Notes: a model not told the origin generated them from the sequence alone. A DNA stretch of 64,000 bases from Ponticaulis sp. (GCA_002723155.1 PBNO01000004.1:79569-143568); one strand, 5' to 3'. Positions 22,884-32,320 are shown, counted from the stretch's first letter. Numbers and translations: made by a program.

Positions 22884-23843
22884 TCAGGCGACGCCTGCGT
22901 CGCGCCACGCTTCCTTCGGCCAGCGCCGGTGCATCCAGAACCATTGGCCGGGCGTTTCGCGCACGCGCGCTTCCATGAAGGCGTTGATCTGCTCAACAGT
23001 CGCATAGATATCCGCTTCAAGGTCGCCTGTTTTTTGCGGAACGATGGCATCATGCACCGTCACACGGAAACGACCGGGACCTGTGCGTACCGTTGAGAAT
23101 GGCACGATAGGAACATCGTATTTGATTGCGAGGCGGCTCGGACCAGGCGCTGTCATGGCCTCAATTCCGAAGAACGGAACAGAAATGCCCTGATTGAACT
23201 TCTGATCATTCATCAGGCCGACGGCTTTATTGTCTTTGAGCGCCTTCATGACTTCGCGTGTGCCGATGCCCTTTGGCGTCAGAACCGCTGTACCATAATC
23301 GTGGCGCACCTTGTTCAGCTTGCGGTCGATATGCGGATTGTTGAGCGCGCGATAGGTGATGTAGGCATCTTCCACGCGATTGCAGATCGTCGCCGCCATG
23401 ACTTCCCAATTGGCGAAATGCCCGGACACCATGACGGCGCCCTTTTCAGAATCGCGGATGGCATCGAGGTTCTCAAGGCCGACAATTTCGACGCGGCCAT
23501 TTTCCTCATAAGGGTCAATCTTAGGCAGGTGGGGGAGTTCGCCAGCCGTACGGCCGAAACATTCCCAGGCCTCCATCGCGGTCGCCTCGACCTGCTCTTC
23601 GCTCCAGTCGGGGAAGGCCATGCGTAGGTTCTTCAGCGCAGTCTTGTGTGTGCTGGTGAGCGGGCCGAGCTTTTTGAAGAACCAGCCACCAAAGTTGGAA
23701 GCACGGTCGACGCCCATCATTTTGAACGGCCCCCAATAGATCACATCCCATGCAATCGACTCGATCTGCCAGAGCAGCTTCTGGCCGAAGCTTGCGCGGT
23801 TCTCGACATCTTTGGAGCGGATATATTGCTGCTCGTTGCTCAT
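22884..23843 (-). CDS. lpxL: Lipid A late acyltransferase (LpxL/HtrB family)
   Basis: The 319-residue inner-membrane enzyme transfers a secondary acyl chain to Kdo-lipid A. The catalytic H(x4)E motif is GHFANWE near residues 139-145, and the substrate segment with DQKFNQG and VPFFG lies near 215-230. The protein is a typical length for LpxL. It is the last gene of a four-gene operon in which each start overlaps the preceding stop by four bases (ATGA). LpxL versus LpxM cannot be separated by eye, but the single copy in a kdtA-lpxK operon favours LpxL. Confidence 0.9.
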   Translation of the reverse strand: MSNEQQYIRSKDVENRASFGQKLLWQIESIAWDVIYWGPFKMMGVDRASNFGGWFFKKLGPLTSTHKTALKNLRMAFPDWSEEQVEATAMEAWECFGRTAGELPHLPKIDPYEENGRVEIVGLENLDAIRDSEKGAVMVSGHFANWEVMAATICNRVEDAYITYRALNNPHIDRKLNKVRHDYGTAVLTPKGIGTREVMKALKDNKAVGLMNDQKFNQGISVPFFGIEAMTAPGPSRLAIKYDVPIVPFSTVRTGPGRFRVTVHDAIVPQKTGDLEADIYATVEQINAFMEARVRETPGQWFWMHRRWPKEAWRDAGVA

Positions 23844-24829
23844 GAATCGTTCCTGATGAGCGGCTCAAATAGGCGCTTTAGCGGTGCAAGGTCAAACTCG
23901 GCATGAACCGGATGGGTTAAGATGTCGTCTCGCTGCGCTTTTTCCAGACGCACAAAATCTTTTTCTGTGGTGATGAGGCGGGCGCCGCGTTCCATGGCCA
24001 GACCATGCAGGAAATCAACGTCATCCTGCGTGAATGTGTAATGGTCCGGATAAGGCACTTCGTCGACGACATTGCCGCCTTCACGGGTCAGCGTGTCGAA
24101 GAATTTAGCGGGGCGTCCGATGCCGGCAAACGCGAGAAGCGGGCCATCCGCGACCGGGCCGTTGGAGACGGTGTGACCCTGAACAACCGGGCCTTCGAAG
24201 CTTTTAAGTTCGTCGAACAGGCCTTTAAGCTCGCCCATGACGATCACAGCATCGGCGCGCGACAGGCCGCGTTCGACGGGCTCTCGTAGCGGGCCTTTCG
24301 GGAAGACAAAGCCATTGCCGCAAGGATTGCCGCCATCAATCACCACGATAGAGAGGTCTTTGGCGAGGGTCGGGTTCTGATGACCATCATCCATGATGAT
24401 GATGTCGACGCCATCGGCGCTCATGGCTTTGCCGGCTTCGACCTTGTCCTTGCCAATCCATGCTTCGCCGGAACACGAAAGCATGAGCGCTTCATCACCG
24501 ACATCGACAGCGGTGTGCGCGTTGAAGTCGACCTTTAGCGGGCCTTCCAGCTTGCCTTTATATCCGCGTGAGAGGGAGGCCGCGCGCAGGCCTTTCGCGG
24601 AGAAATAGTCGCGAAGTGCTGCAACGATCGGTGTTTTGCCTGACCCGCCAAGCGTCAGATTGCCGACACATATAACCTTGGCAGAGACGGTTTCCGGCTC
24701 AGTCTTCTCGATGCGGCGCGCGCCGGCCCAGCTATACAAAGCCGATAATGGCGTCAGCAGCGCACGCGTCAGTGGCGCAGCGCTGCGGGCGTATCGATCT
24801 GTCTGGTGCCAGAAGGCAGGTTCTTTCAT
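23840..24829 (-). CDS. lpxK: Tetraacyldisaccharide 4'-kinase
   Basis: LpxK phosphorylates the 4' position of the lipid A disaccharide precursor at the inner membrane. The 329-residue protein has an N-terminal membrane-associated helix, the Walker A segment TLGGSGKTPIVAAL near 60-74, the SRGYKG motif, the catalytic/metal segment IIMDDGHQNP near 140, and GFVFPKGPLREP. Stop and start overlap with the neighbouring waaA and lpxL genes by four bases each. Confidence 0.97.
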   Translation of the reverse strand: MKEPAFWHQTDRYARSAAPLTRALLTPLSALYSWAGARRIEKTEPETVSAKVICVGNLTLGGSGKTPIVAALRDYFSAKGLRAASLSRGYKGKLEGPLKVDFNAHTAVDVGDEALMLSCSGEAWIGKDKVEAGKAMSADGVDIIIMDDGHQNPTLAKDLSIVVIDGGNPCGNGFVFPKGPLREPVERGLSRADAVIVMGELKGLFDELKSFEGPVVQGHTVSNGPVADGPLLAFAGIGRPAKFFDTLTREGGNVVDEVPYPDHYTFTQDDVDFLHGLAMERGARLITTEKDFVRLEKAQRDDILTHPVHAEFDLAPLKRLFEPLIRNDS

Positions 24830-26103
24830 GACGCAGCTGCGATCTTCAGATGTTTGAGCGCCGCTTCTTTGGCGAGGCGAAGCGGTTTGTCACCTGAAAG
24901 ATAGGAGGCAAGCTTGCCTGTGTCAGGTTCAAAAGTGCGCTCGCCTTTCAGCCATGGTAGCGCCGCGGCTGCGAGCGACTGTGCGTCACTGACAAATTCG
25001 GCAGCGCCTGCGGCTGTCATATCAGCGAACTCAGCCTTGAAATTGTCTGTCTCCGGCTCGGAGAGGACATAGCGATCCAGCTTGAGCGCTTCGATCGGGT
25101 TGTGGCCCAGAATACCGGAGCCTGGCTTGCCGCCACCCAGAAAGACAACGTTCGCAAGCCGCATCCAGAGGCCCAGCTCGCCGAGCGTATCGCAGAGCCA
25201 TATCTGGTCACCTTCTGACGGCGCGCTCTCCTGAAAGCGGTGATAGAATGGATAGCCGCCAATGACCGGCATAATGTCGCCAGCACGTTCAGGGTGGCGC
25301 GGCGCGATGATCAAAAGCGCATTCGGCAACTCTTTGAGGATCTCCTCAAACGCGTCGACCACCATCTCTTCTTCGCCCGGATGGGTGGAGAGGGCAGCAA
25401 ATACCGGACGATTGCCGATGAGAACGCGCAGCCGATCCAGCTCTGCCTCGTCTGCGGCGAGTTCAGGTGCAGCATATTTCAGATTGCCCGCGAGTTTCAG
25501 GCGCTTGCCGGTGAGGAGGCGCAGACCGTCCATTGTCCGCTGGTTGGCTGGCAGGATCGGCTCGAAACCTCCAAGCAGCTTTTTGGCAAGTTTGGGATAG
25601 CGTTCCCAGCCCTGAAGGCTTTTCTCCGTCATGCGGGCATTCACCAGCATGCGGGGAATACGTTTTTTATCGAGCTTGCTCAGCATGTTCGGCCAGATGT
25701 CACCCTCGGCGACAATGGCGAGGTCTGGCTGCCAGTGCTTCAGAAAGCGCTCGGTCGCGAAAGGCGTATCTATTGGCGCCATCTGGTGGACAAGGTCCGG
25801 AAGGTTCTTTCGCGCGATGAGTTCTGCGGACGTCTGGGTTTGGGTGGTGATGACCGCTTGCAAGTCGGGCGCGCTTTCCTTCAGCGCTTCATAAAGCAGG
25901 GTCAGCACCTGACTTTCGCCAATGCTCGCGCCATGCATCCAGACGAGCTTGCCGGCCGGACGTTTGCGGCTGGCATAGCCACGTCTTTCCTGCAGGCGGT
26001 CCGGATTCTCTTTGCCCTTTTTGACTCGGCTGCTGAGAATGAGCGGCAGGAAGGGATCAAGGCCGGCTGTCAGCGTGCGATAGGTGACGAGCCCGAGTGT
26101 CAT
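24826..26103 (-). CDS. waaA: 3-deoxy-D-manno-octulosonic-acid transferase
   Basis: WaaA (KdtA) adds Kdo residues to the lipid A precursor. The 425-residue GT-B-fold enzyme has the N-terminal catalytic-Glu region WMHGASIGESQVL near 55-67, a membrane-associating N-terminus, the ARMTEKSLQGW segment, the nucleotide-sugar-binding part LIIAPRHPERAG, and the C-terminal FLGGGKPGSGILGHNPIEA block. Whether it adds one or two Kdo units is not visible. It is second in the lipid A operon, overlapping both neighbours by four bases. Confidence 0.96.
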   Translation of the reverse strand: MTLGLVTYRTLTAGLDPFLPLILSSRVKKGKENPDRLQERRGYASRKRPAGKLVWMHGASIGESQVLTLLYEALKESAPDLQAVITTQTQTSAELIARKNLPDLVHQMAPIDTPFATERFLKHWQPDLAIVAEGDIWPNMLSKLDKKRIPRMLVNARMTEKSLQGWERYPKLAKKLLGGFEPILPANQRTMDGLRLLTGKRLKLAGNLKYAAPELAADEAELDRLRVLIGNRPVFAALSTHPGEEEMVVDAFEEILKELPNALLIIAPRHPERAGDIMPVIGGYPFYHRFQESAPSEGDQIWLCDTLGELGLWMRLANVVFLGGGKPGSGILGHNPIEALKLDRYVLSEPETDNFKAEFADMTAAGAAEFVSDAQSLAAAALPWLKGERTFEPDTGKLASYLSGDKPLRLAKEAALKHLKIAAAS

Positions 26104-26843
26104 GCCGTTTCCTCGCTCAGAGGCTCGGGAGGTTCATACGTGCCACCGACAAGCTCTTCTGCGCGCTGTGTCGCTGCGTTGAGCGCATCTTCCATGCGCT
26201 GGCGGATGTCTTCAGCCGGAACGCCGCGCGGCGCTTCGATAATGTCGCCAATCACAATCGCGCCTTTGGTGAATGGGAAGGGGATGACGAAACGGTCCCA
26301 GCTATTGAGGCGTTTGGCCGGGCTGGCGGCGAGGGCATATGTCACGATTTTCGCGCCGCGACGCTGGGCCAGAAGGGCTGCGCCAAGGCTTGCGCGCTGA
26401 CGTGGGCCGCGCGGTCCGTCAATGGTGATGCAGACAGCGCCGCCTTCTTTGAGGAGTTCGCCGGTTTCACGAATGGCCGCCGCGCCGCCTTTGTCCTTGT
26501 CCTGCTTCTTCTTGTTGCCGCGAGAGCCACGAATAACTTTCAGGCCCAGCTTTTCAGCCGCTCGCGCTACGAATTCACCGTCGCGGGACATGGAGATCAT
26601 AATGGCAAGCTTGCCGTCGCTGCCTGCACGATGGCGCATATACCGCGTCCAACCGACGGGCAGGAGAAGAATACGCGAGTGCCAGCTGGCCGCGATCAGA
26701 CCCTGATCACCGTCCCAGAGTGGTTCAACTTTTTCCAGCCCTTCGACATGCCAGCGATTGGTCCGTCCGATCAGTGCCATATAGGCCCAGATCAGGAAGG
26801 CCAGTGTCGATTGCACGGGGCCTGAACGCAGAATAGATTTCAT
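26100..26843 (-). CDS. DUF374 lysophospholipid-acyltransferase-family protein
   Basis: The 247-residue protein has an N-terminal hydrophobic segment and the DUF374 acyltransferase core: AASWHSRILLLPVG near 50-63, SMSRDGEFVARAAEKLG near 83-99, and the DGPRGPRQ segment near 143-150. The family is related to LpxL-type acyltransferases and often sits with waaA in alphaproteobacteria; its acyl acceptor is not established. ATG at 26843 is preferred over an upstream in-frame ATG because the latter adds a short polar stretch. It is the first gene of the lipid A operon. Confidence 0.85.
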   Translation of the reverse strand: MKSILRSGPVQSTLAFLIWAYMALIGRTNRWHVEGLEKVEPLWDGDQGLIAASWHSRILLLPVGWTRYMRHRAGSDGKLAIMISMSRDGEFVARAAEKLGLKVIRGSRGNKKKQDKDKGGAAAIRETGELLKEGGAVCITIDGPRGPRQRASLGAALLAQRRGAKIVTYALAASPAKRLNSWDRFVIPFPFTKGAIVIGDIIEAPRGVPAEDIRQRMEDALNAATQRAEELVGGTYEPPEPLSEETA

Positions 26844-26930
26844 GGCTCCCGCCTTACTCTGTGTTTCATGTCTGCGCAAATGGGGAAAAGGTAGATTTAC
26901 GTTGAGAATTCGGTGAGGTAAGGGCCAGTC

Positions 26931-27650
26931 ATGTTTAATAAAACACCCGAACAGAAAGCCCGTCGCCGCGCCCGTGAGGCCGCGAAAGGCCCGATTGATC
27001 TCTCAACGGAAAAAGGCCGCAAGCGCGCCAATAACGAACTCTATTGGGGTGATCACGGTTTTCTGCGTCTTCGATTTCAGAACCTGCATCAGATTTCAGA
27101 TGAGATGTGGCGCTCCAACCAGCCGTCTCCGAAGCAGGTGGCAGAACATGCCCGTGAACGCGGTATCAAGACAATTCTGAACCTGCGCGGTGAGAGCCCG
27201 AAAGGCTATTATCTTCTGGAAAAAGAAGCCTGCGAGGCCAATGGCATCACGCTGGTCGACTTTCAGGTCTTCTCCCGCAACACGCCGACAAAAGAGCGTA
27301 TCTTTGAGGCTAAAGAGCTGTTCGATAGTATCGAGTACCCGGCTTTGATGCACTGCAAATCGGGTGCGGACCGGGCTGGCGTCATGTCTGTGCTCTACAA
27401 GCTGCTGCGAGAAGAAACGAGCCTTGAAGAGGCACGCGACCAGCTCTCTCTGAAATACCTCCATGTGAAGCATGGCAAGACAGGCATTCTGGATGCGGTG
27501 TTCGAAGTCTATGCGGCCTTTAATGAGCGCCAGCCGACGCCATTCCTTGAATGGGTGGAGAAGTATTACGACCCTGAGGCAATCAAAAAGGCCTTCAAAG
27601 AGTCCGGTCGTGGCAATTTGCGAATTGACGAGCTGCTCGGTCGCGAATAG
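26931..27650 (+). CDS. Tyrosine/dual-specificity phosphatase-like protein
   Basis: The 239-residue protein has a basic N-terminus (about 8-35) and a cysteine-phosphatase fold. The signature CxxxxxR is CKSGADR at 142-148 (context MHCKSGADRAGVMS). The IRSNQP-type entry strand (MWRSNQPSPKQV) and a general-acid region near 110-117 are also visible. Bacterial members of this DSP-like group act on phosphotyrosine, lipids or polyphosphates. It is divergent from the lipid A operon with an 87-bp gap, so a role in lipid phosphate removal is conceivable but unproven. Confidence 0.85.
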   Translation: MFNKTPEQKARRRAREAAKGPIDLSTEKGRKRANNELYWGDHGFLRLRFQNLHQISDEMWRSNQPSPKQVAEHARERGIKTILNLRGESPKGYYLLEKEACEANGITLVDFQVFSRNTPTKERIFEAKELFDSIEYPALMHCKSGADRAGVMSVLYKLLREETSLEEARDQLSLKYLHVKHGKTGILDAVFEVYAAFNERQPTPFLEWVEKYYDPEAIKKAFKESGRGNLRIDELLGRE

Positions 27651-27729
27651 GCGCAGAATTTGCAAGGGCAATGATTGGCTAGTGTCTTAGCTTCGGCTAG
27701 GCTCTGTTCTGGGAAGTGGGAGTGGCACA

Positions 27730-28008
27730 ATGAAATACTTCGTAATCAACAGCTTTCGCCTGATGGTCTACCTCGTCTATCCGGCGTTTATTCTTTATGC
27801 GGGCGCAACCGGCTACATCAATGGCGACGTTTTTGCAGACCGTCTGGGGTCCGATATCTTTCTGAACAAATATGTCTCTGCCGGTTTCGGCCTGTTCCTT
27901 GGCTGGGTCATTGCAACGCTGGCTGCGGGTCTGATCATCACGCTCCTGGATATCCGTGACGACGTGAACGACATGCTGCGCATCGTCGAGCAACACGAAA
28001 AAGAATAA
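27730..28008 (+). CDS. Small two-helix membrane protein
   Basis: The 92-residue protein has a hydrophobic segment at about 12-30, a polar loop, a second helix at about 50-72 and a charged C-terminal helix ending VEQHEKE. GGGAG precedes the ATG. No family is recognised. It lies between the phosphatase and pmbA on the same strand and may share their transcript. Confidence 0.6.
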   Translation: MKYFVINSFRLMVYLVYPAFILYAGATGYINGDVFADRLGSDIFLNKYVSAGFGLFLGWVIATLAAGLIITLLDIRDDVNDMLRIVEQHEKE

Positions 28009-28100
28009 TCTGATCTTTCAGACGACAAAATTCTGGCCTCACCGGTTTTTCGCAGGTGGGGTCAGTTGCATTTTGGGGTGACGCAGGTCATCTGAATTCT

Positions 28101-29441
28101 ATGAACGATACGAATTACGAAGAGACACTCAATCGTGTGATTGAGAAAGCGCTGGCCGCTGGTGCCACATCAGCAGATGCAAGTATGGACCGGTCCCGCG
28201 GCGTTGATGTGACCGTGCGTGAGGGCAAGCTGGAAACGATTGAGCGTGATGAGTCGACCGGTGTGTCGCTCCGCTGTTTCGTTGGTCAGCGTCAGGCGCA
28301 TGTGTCCGGTTCGGATTTGAGTGCCGATGGCCTGGAAGCTTTGGTGGATCGCTGTGTCAGCATGGCGAAGATTGCGCCTGAAGATCAGTATGCAGGTATT
28401 GCTGCGCCTGAAGAGCTGGCGCGTGACCTGCCTGAGATCGAGCTCTGGGGCGATGACCCTGTCGAGCCGGAAGTTCTGGAAGCTGAAGCGATTGAAGCTG
28501 AAGCGGCAGCACGCGCTGTTCCTGGCATTAAAGATGTTCCAGGCTCCGGTTCAAGCTGGTCGGCCGGTGAAGTCTGGCTCGCGGCGTCCAACGGTTTCCG
28601 CGCGCACAAATCGTCTTCCCTCTCGGGCGTCGGCCTGTCTGCGATTGCAGAACGCGACGGCGTTATGGAGCGCGACTATGAGAGCTACACCTCTCGCCGT
28701 CGCATTGATCGCCCGACACCGGCTGAAATCGGCCGCGTTGCTGGCGAGCGCACAATTGCCCGTCTTGGCGCGCAGAAGATCGATAGCCAGAAAGCCGCTG
28801 TCTTCTATGATAAGCGTGTTTCTGCCAGCCTGATCGGCGCATTCATCGGCGCGATCTCGGGCGCAGCTATCGCTCGTGGCACCTCCTTCCTGAAGGACAA
28901 GCTGGGCGAGCAGGTCTTCGCAAATGGTATTGAGCTGATTGACGATCCTTTCCGTGCCTTCGGCATGGGAAGCCGCCGCTTTGATGGCGAAGGTCGTCCG
29001 GTTCAGGTGACGAAGATTGTGGAAGACGGACGTCTGACAACATGGCTCTTGAATGGCCCGTCTGCGCGTCAGCTGGGGCTCAAGCCGAACGGGTTTGCCT
29101 CTCCGGGCTTTGGTGACCCGCCGGGTATTTCTGTATCCAACATGCATATGCCTGCGGGCAGCCAGTCACCGGAAGAGCTGATTTCTTCTGTCGGTAAATG
29201 TCTTCAGGTCACTGAAATGTTTGGTCCGAGCATTAACCCGAATACCGGCGACTATTCTGTAGGCGTGTCTGGCGTCTGGCATGACGGTGAGGGCAACAGC
29301 TTCCCTGTGTCTGAAATCACAGTGGCGGACAATCTGATCGAGATGTTCAAACGCCTTGTGCCGGCGAGCGATCTTGAATTCCGCAACCGCACCAACACGC
29401 CGGGCCTGCTTGTCGAGGGGATGACGATTGCTGGCCGCTGA
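28101..29441 (+). CDS. pmbA: TldD/PmbA-family peptidase subunit PmbA
   Basis: PmbA (TldE) pairs with TldD to form a zinc-dependent protease that processes modified peptides. The 446-residue protein shows the family's N-terminal domain with GVDVTVREGKLETIERDEST near 35-54 and the C-terminal core with the FASPGFGDPPGISVSNMHM and YSVGVSGVWHDGEG segments. As expected for PmbA, it lacks the HExxxH site that TldD carries. ATG at 28101 matches the usual N-terminus; an upstream frame is not supported. A TldD gene is not in the window. Its 3' end overlaps the next gene. Confidence 0.93.
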   Translation: MNDTNYEETLNRVIEKALAAGATSADASMDRSRGVDVTVREGKLETIERDESTGVSLRCFVGQRQAHVSGSDLSADGLEALVDRCVSMAKIAPEDQYAGIAAPEELARDLPEIELWGDDPVEPEVLEAEAIEAEAAARAVPGIKDVPGSGSSWSAGEVWLAASNGFRAHKSSSLSGVGLSAIAERDGVMERDYESYTSRRRIDRPTPAEIGRVAGERTIARLGAQKIDSQKAAVFYDKRVSASLIGAFIGAISGAAIARGTSFLKDKLGEQVFANGIELIDDPFRAFGMGSRRFDGEGRPVQVTKIVEDGRLTTWLLNGPSARQLGLKPNGFASPGFGDPPGISVSNMHMPAGSQSPEELISSVGKCLQVTEMFGPSINPNTGDYSVGVSGVWHDGEGNSFPVSEITVADNLIEMFKRLVPASDLEFRNRTNTPGLLVEGMTIAGR

Positions 29442-30246
29442 CCTGCAGGCTGATCTAAATCTCCTGCGGGACGCCGCCCTCGAGGCCGGCAATATCGCCA
29501 TGACCTATTTTCACTCGGATCTGAAGATCTGGGAGAAAGAACCGGACCATCCGGTGACGGATGCAGATCTGGCGGTGAATACATTTCTGGAAGAAAAGCT
29601 GCGCGGCGCGCGGCCTGATTATGGCTGGCTGTCCGAGGAAACTCAGGACGGCCCGGAACGCCTGAGCCGTGACTGCGTGTTCGTCGTCGATCCCATTGAT
29701 GGCACGCGCGCCTTCATGGAAGGCAAGCCTCATTTCTGTATCGCGCTGGCCATTCTGGAATTCGGTGAGCCTGTAGCAGCCGTCATTTATGCGCCGGTCT
29801 TCAACGAGTTGTTCGTCGCGGGCAAGGGCCTTGGCGCAACGCGCAATGGCGAGACCATCACCTCCAGCCCGAAGCCGGAGCTGGAAAAGGCGCGCATCAT
29901 TGCCGATCCGCGTATGTTTTCACCCGACCATTGGGATGTGCCATGGCCGGAACTCGTCTTTCCCGACGTCACGCCGAACGCTACGGCTTACCGCATGGCG
30001 CTGGTTGCCGATGGCCGCTGGGACGCTGTTGTCGTTCTCCGTGAGAAGTTCGACTGGGACGTTGCGGCTGCGGCATTGATCATCGCAGAGGCGGGTGGCC
30101 GTGTGAGTTGTCATATTGGTGACGATTTTGTGTTTAATCGGAAAGTCGCATCCCAACGGAGCTTGATTGCTGCAGGCCCGGTGGTACACGAACTCATTGT
30201 GCAGCGGGTCAATCATCTGGTCCTGCCGGAACCCGGCGACTCGTGA
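29428..30246 (+). CDS. Inositol-monophosphatase/CysQ-family phosphatase
   Basis: The 272-residue protein is of the Mg-dependent inositol-phosphatase fold. Metal ligands are visible in the LSEET segment near 68-72, DPIDGTRAF near 89-97, and FDWDVAAAALIIAEAGG near 208-224. Such enzymes act on 3'-phosphoadenosine 5'-phosphate or sugar/inositol phosphates; which one is not clear. The start is a TTG inside the end of pmbA, supported by GAGGGG eight bases upstream and by a stop codon immediately before it in frame. The two genes are translationally coupled. Confidence 0.88.
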   Translation: MLAADLQADLNLLRDAALEAGNIAMTYFHSDLKIWEKEPDHPVTDADLAVNTFLEEKLRGARPDYGWLSEETQDGPERLSRDCVFVVDPIDGTRAFMEGKPHFCIALAILEFGEPVAAVIYAPVFNELFVAGKGLGATRNGETITSSPKPELEKARIIADPRMFSPDHWDVPWPELVFPDVTPNATAYRMALVADGRWDAVVVLREKFDWDVAAAALIIAEAGGRVSCHIGDDFVFNRKVASQRSLIAAGPVVHELIVQRVNHLVLPEPGDS

Positions 30247-30285
30247 TACCGCCGCGAACAGAATTAATGCCTGGAGACAGACACT

Positions 30286-30540
30286 ATGACCGACTCAGCT
30301 ACTAGCCAGCAACAGCTTCTCCACATCGTAATCGGTGGTGAGCTGAAAGACGTAACCGACATCGAATTCGAAGATCTGTCTCAGATCGATTTCGTCGGTG
30401 CCTTCCCGAACTATAAAACAGCGTATGACGCATGGAAATCTGCTGCGCAGCGCACAGTAGACTCTGCTGAAACCCGCTACTTCATCCTGCACGCTCACAA
30501 GCTGCTCGACCCGGAAACGGGAGCGCACCATAGCGTCTGA
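30286..30540 (+). CDS. DUF4170-family small protein
   Basis: The 84-residue soluble protein matches DUF4170, a family largely confined to alphaproteobacteria. Visible core: LLHIVIGGELKDVTDIEFED, then the FVGAFPNYKTAYDAWKSAAQ segment and the YFILHAHKLLDP ending. Function is unknown. It commonly precedes an ABC exporter, as here. A terminator-like hairpin lies just past its stop, inside the 5' end of the exporter frame. Confidence 0.88.
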   Translation: MTDSATSQQQLLHIVIGGELKDVTDIEFEDLSQIDFVGAFPNYKTAYDAWKSAAQRTVDSAETRYFILHAHKLLDPETGAHHSV

Positions 30541-30549
30541 GGTAAAAAG

Positions 30550-30573
30550 AAAGGCGGGGCTGACCCGCCTTTT
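30550..30573 (+). terminator. Terminator-like hairpin (possible attenuator) before the ABC exporter
   Basis: AAAGGCGGG (30550-30558) pairs with CCCGCCTTT (30564-30572), loop GCTGA, followed by only a short T-run. It sits between the DUF4170 stop and the exporter GTG. Confidence 0.6.
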
Positions 30574-30607
30574 CCGTGAATTCTTCACCTCTCATCTGGG
30601 GTGGTTT

Positions 30608-32320
30608 GTGGCCGGTACCCTGGCCGCCGTTGTGACGTCTCTTGCAGGCGTCACGCAGATGGTTCTTGTCAAATTTGTGGGTGACACGCTTCAGGCGCTG
30701 ATAGGCGCGGAGCTGGACCCGGAGAGCCTGATCTACCGTTTCGGCATGCCGGGCGTATCTCTGATCATCATCCTGACTGTAGGCATTATCATCGCATCCA
30801 TCCTTCGGGCAGGATCGCTCTACGGGATGACACTGTTCAACAATACCGGCGTTCAGAAATCGCTTGTGGATGTTCAAAACGCCCAGTTTGCGAGCCTGAC
30901 GCGCGGCGACTTTGCGCGCCTCAGCTCCGCTGCCAGCGGTGATTTTGTGTCCCGCTTTATCAACGACACCAATGCCATGCGTGATGCAGGCCTTCGCGTT
31001 GCCAACAACTTCACTAAGGGTGTGGTGACGGTTATCGGCGCATTCGTGTCCATGCTGCTGATCGACTGGCAGCTCACCCTGATTATGCTGGTCGCTTATC
31101 CGATCGCTTTTGGTCCTGTGATCGCGCTCGGCAATTCCGTGCGCAAGCGTGCCAAGCAAGCGCAGAAACAGGTTGGCGAGGTGACCTCGCTTCTCTCTGA
31201 AGGGTTTCAGTCCGGCCGCGTGGTGAAAGCCTATGGTCTTGAGGACTATCAGACAGATCGTGTGGGTCGTGGCTTTATGGAACGCGCGGCGCTTTATCTG
31301 AAGGTTCTTCGCGATAAGGCGGCTGTTGATCCGATCCTTGAGGTGACAGGCGGTGTTGCGATTGCCGGTGTGCTCGGCTTCTCCGCATGGCGCATTTCCA
31401 TGGGCGATTCTACGCTCGGTGACTTTATCGGCTTTCTTGGTCTGATCGGTCTGGCCGCTCCTGAAATCCGTGCGCTCGGTACGCTGAACGCGGTCGCTCA
31501 GGAAGGCGGGGCAGCGGCTGACCGCGTCTTTGAAGTCCTTGATGACGAAGCTGTGGTTCGTGATGCGCCTGATGCGCGCCCTCTCAGCGAGGTGAAAGGC
31601 GCGATCAGCTTTAACAATGTCGCGTTTGCGTATCCGGATGGATCGCTGGCGCTTAAAGGCCTGAGCTTTGAAGCTCGTCCCGGAGAAACAGTCGCGATTG
31701 TTGGCCCTAGTGGCGCCGGTAAATCGACTGTCTTCAACCTGTTGCTTCGTCTTTATGACGCGAGTGGCGGTGAGGTCCTGATTGATGGCGTACCGGTGAC
31801 CGCGGTCAAAGGCGCAGACCTTCGCGCCAACATGTCGCTCGTGGCGCAGGATGCTGCGCTGTTTGATGACACGATCGCGGCAAACATTGCGCTCGGGCGT
31901 CTGGGTGCGAGCCGTGAAGACATTGAGCGAGCTGCTGCGCTGGCCAATGCAACCGACTTCATCGCGGCGCTTCCTGACGGCTATGAAACGCAGGTTGGCG
32001 AGCTGGGTCGTAACCTCTCAGGCGGTCAGCGCCAGCGTATCGCACTGGCCCGCGCTATTCTGCGTGATGCGCCTATCCTGATGCTGGATGAGGCAACGTC
32101 TGCACTTGATGCGGATTCTGAAGCCAAGGTTCAGGCTGCGCTCGCAGATTTCTCCAAAGACCGCACCACGCTTGTCATCGCGCACCGTCTTTCAACTGTG
32201 CGGAATGCGGATCGTATTGTCGTGGTGGAAGATGGCCGCGTCGTTGAAAGCGGCGGCCATGATGAGCTGGTCTCAAGCGGCGGGGTTTATGCCCGCCTTG
32301 CAGAGCTTCAGCTGAACTGA
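30608..32320 (+). CDS. MsbA-like ABC exporter (fused membrane and ATPase domains)
   Basis: The 570-residue half-transporter has six membrane helices (about 1-290) and an ATPase domain with Walker A GPSGAGKST near 368-376, signature LSGGQRQR near 475-482, Walker B ILMLDEATSALD near 496-507, and the H-loop IAHRLS. It resembles lipid A/phospholipid flippases of the MsbA family, which fits a neighbourhood rich in lipid A genes, though drug or lipid specificity cannot be read. The start is uncertain. GTG 30608 is the first standard start, but the frame stays open and protein-like back to about 30530 (TRLFREFFTSHLGWF), where only an ATA or CTG could start it. Confidence 0.88.
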   Translation: MAGTLAAVVTSLAGVTQMVLVKFVGDTLQALIGAELDPESLIYRFGMPGVSLIIILTVGIIIASILRAGSLYGMTLFNNTGVQKSLVDVQNAQFASLTRGDFARLSSAASGDFVSRFINDTNAMRDAGLRVANNFTKGVVTVIGAFVSMLLIDWQLTLIMLVAYPIAFGPVIALGNSVRKRAKQAQKQVGEVTSLLSEGFQSGRVVKAYGLEDYQTDRVGRGFMERAALYLKVLRDKAAVDPILEVTGGVAIAGVLGFSAWRISMGDSTLGDFIGFLGLIGLAAPEIRALGTLNAVAQEGGAAADRVFEVLDDEAVVRDAPDARPLSEVKGAISFNNVAFAYPDGSLALKGLSFEARPGETVAIVGPSGAGKSTVFNLLLRLYDASGGEVLIDGVPVTAVKGADLRANMSLVAQDAALFDDTIAANIALGRLGASREDIERAAALANATDFIAALPDGYETQVGELGRNLSGGQRQRIALARAILRDAPILMLDEATSALDADSEAKVQAALADFSKDRTTLVIAHRLSTVRNADRIVVVEDGRVVESGGHDELVSSGGVYARLAELQLN

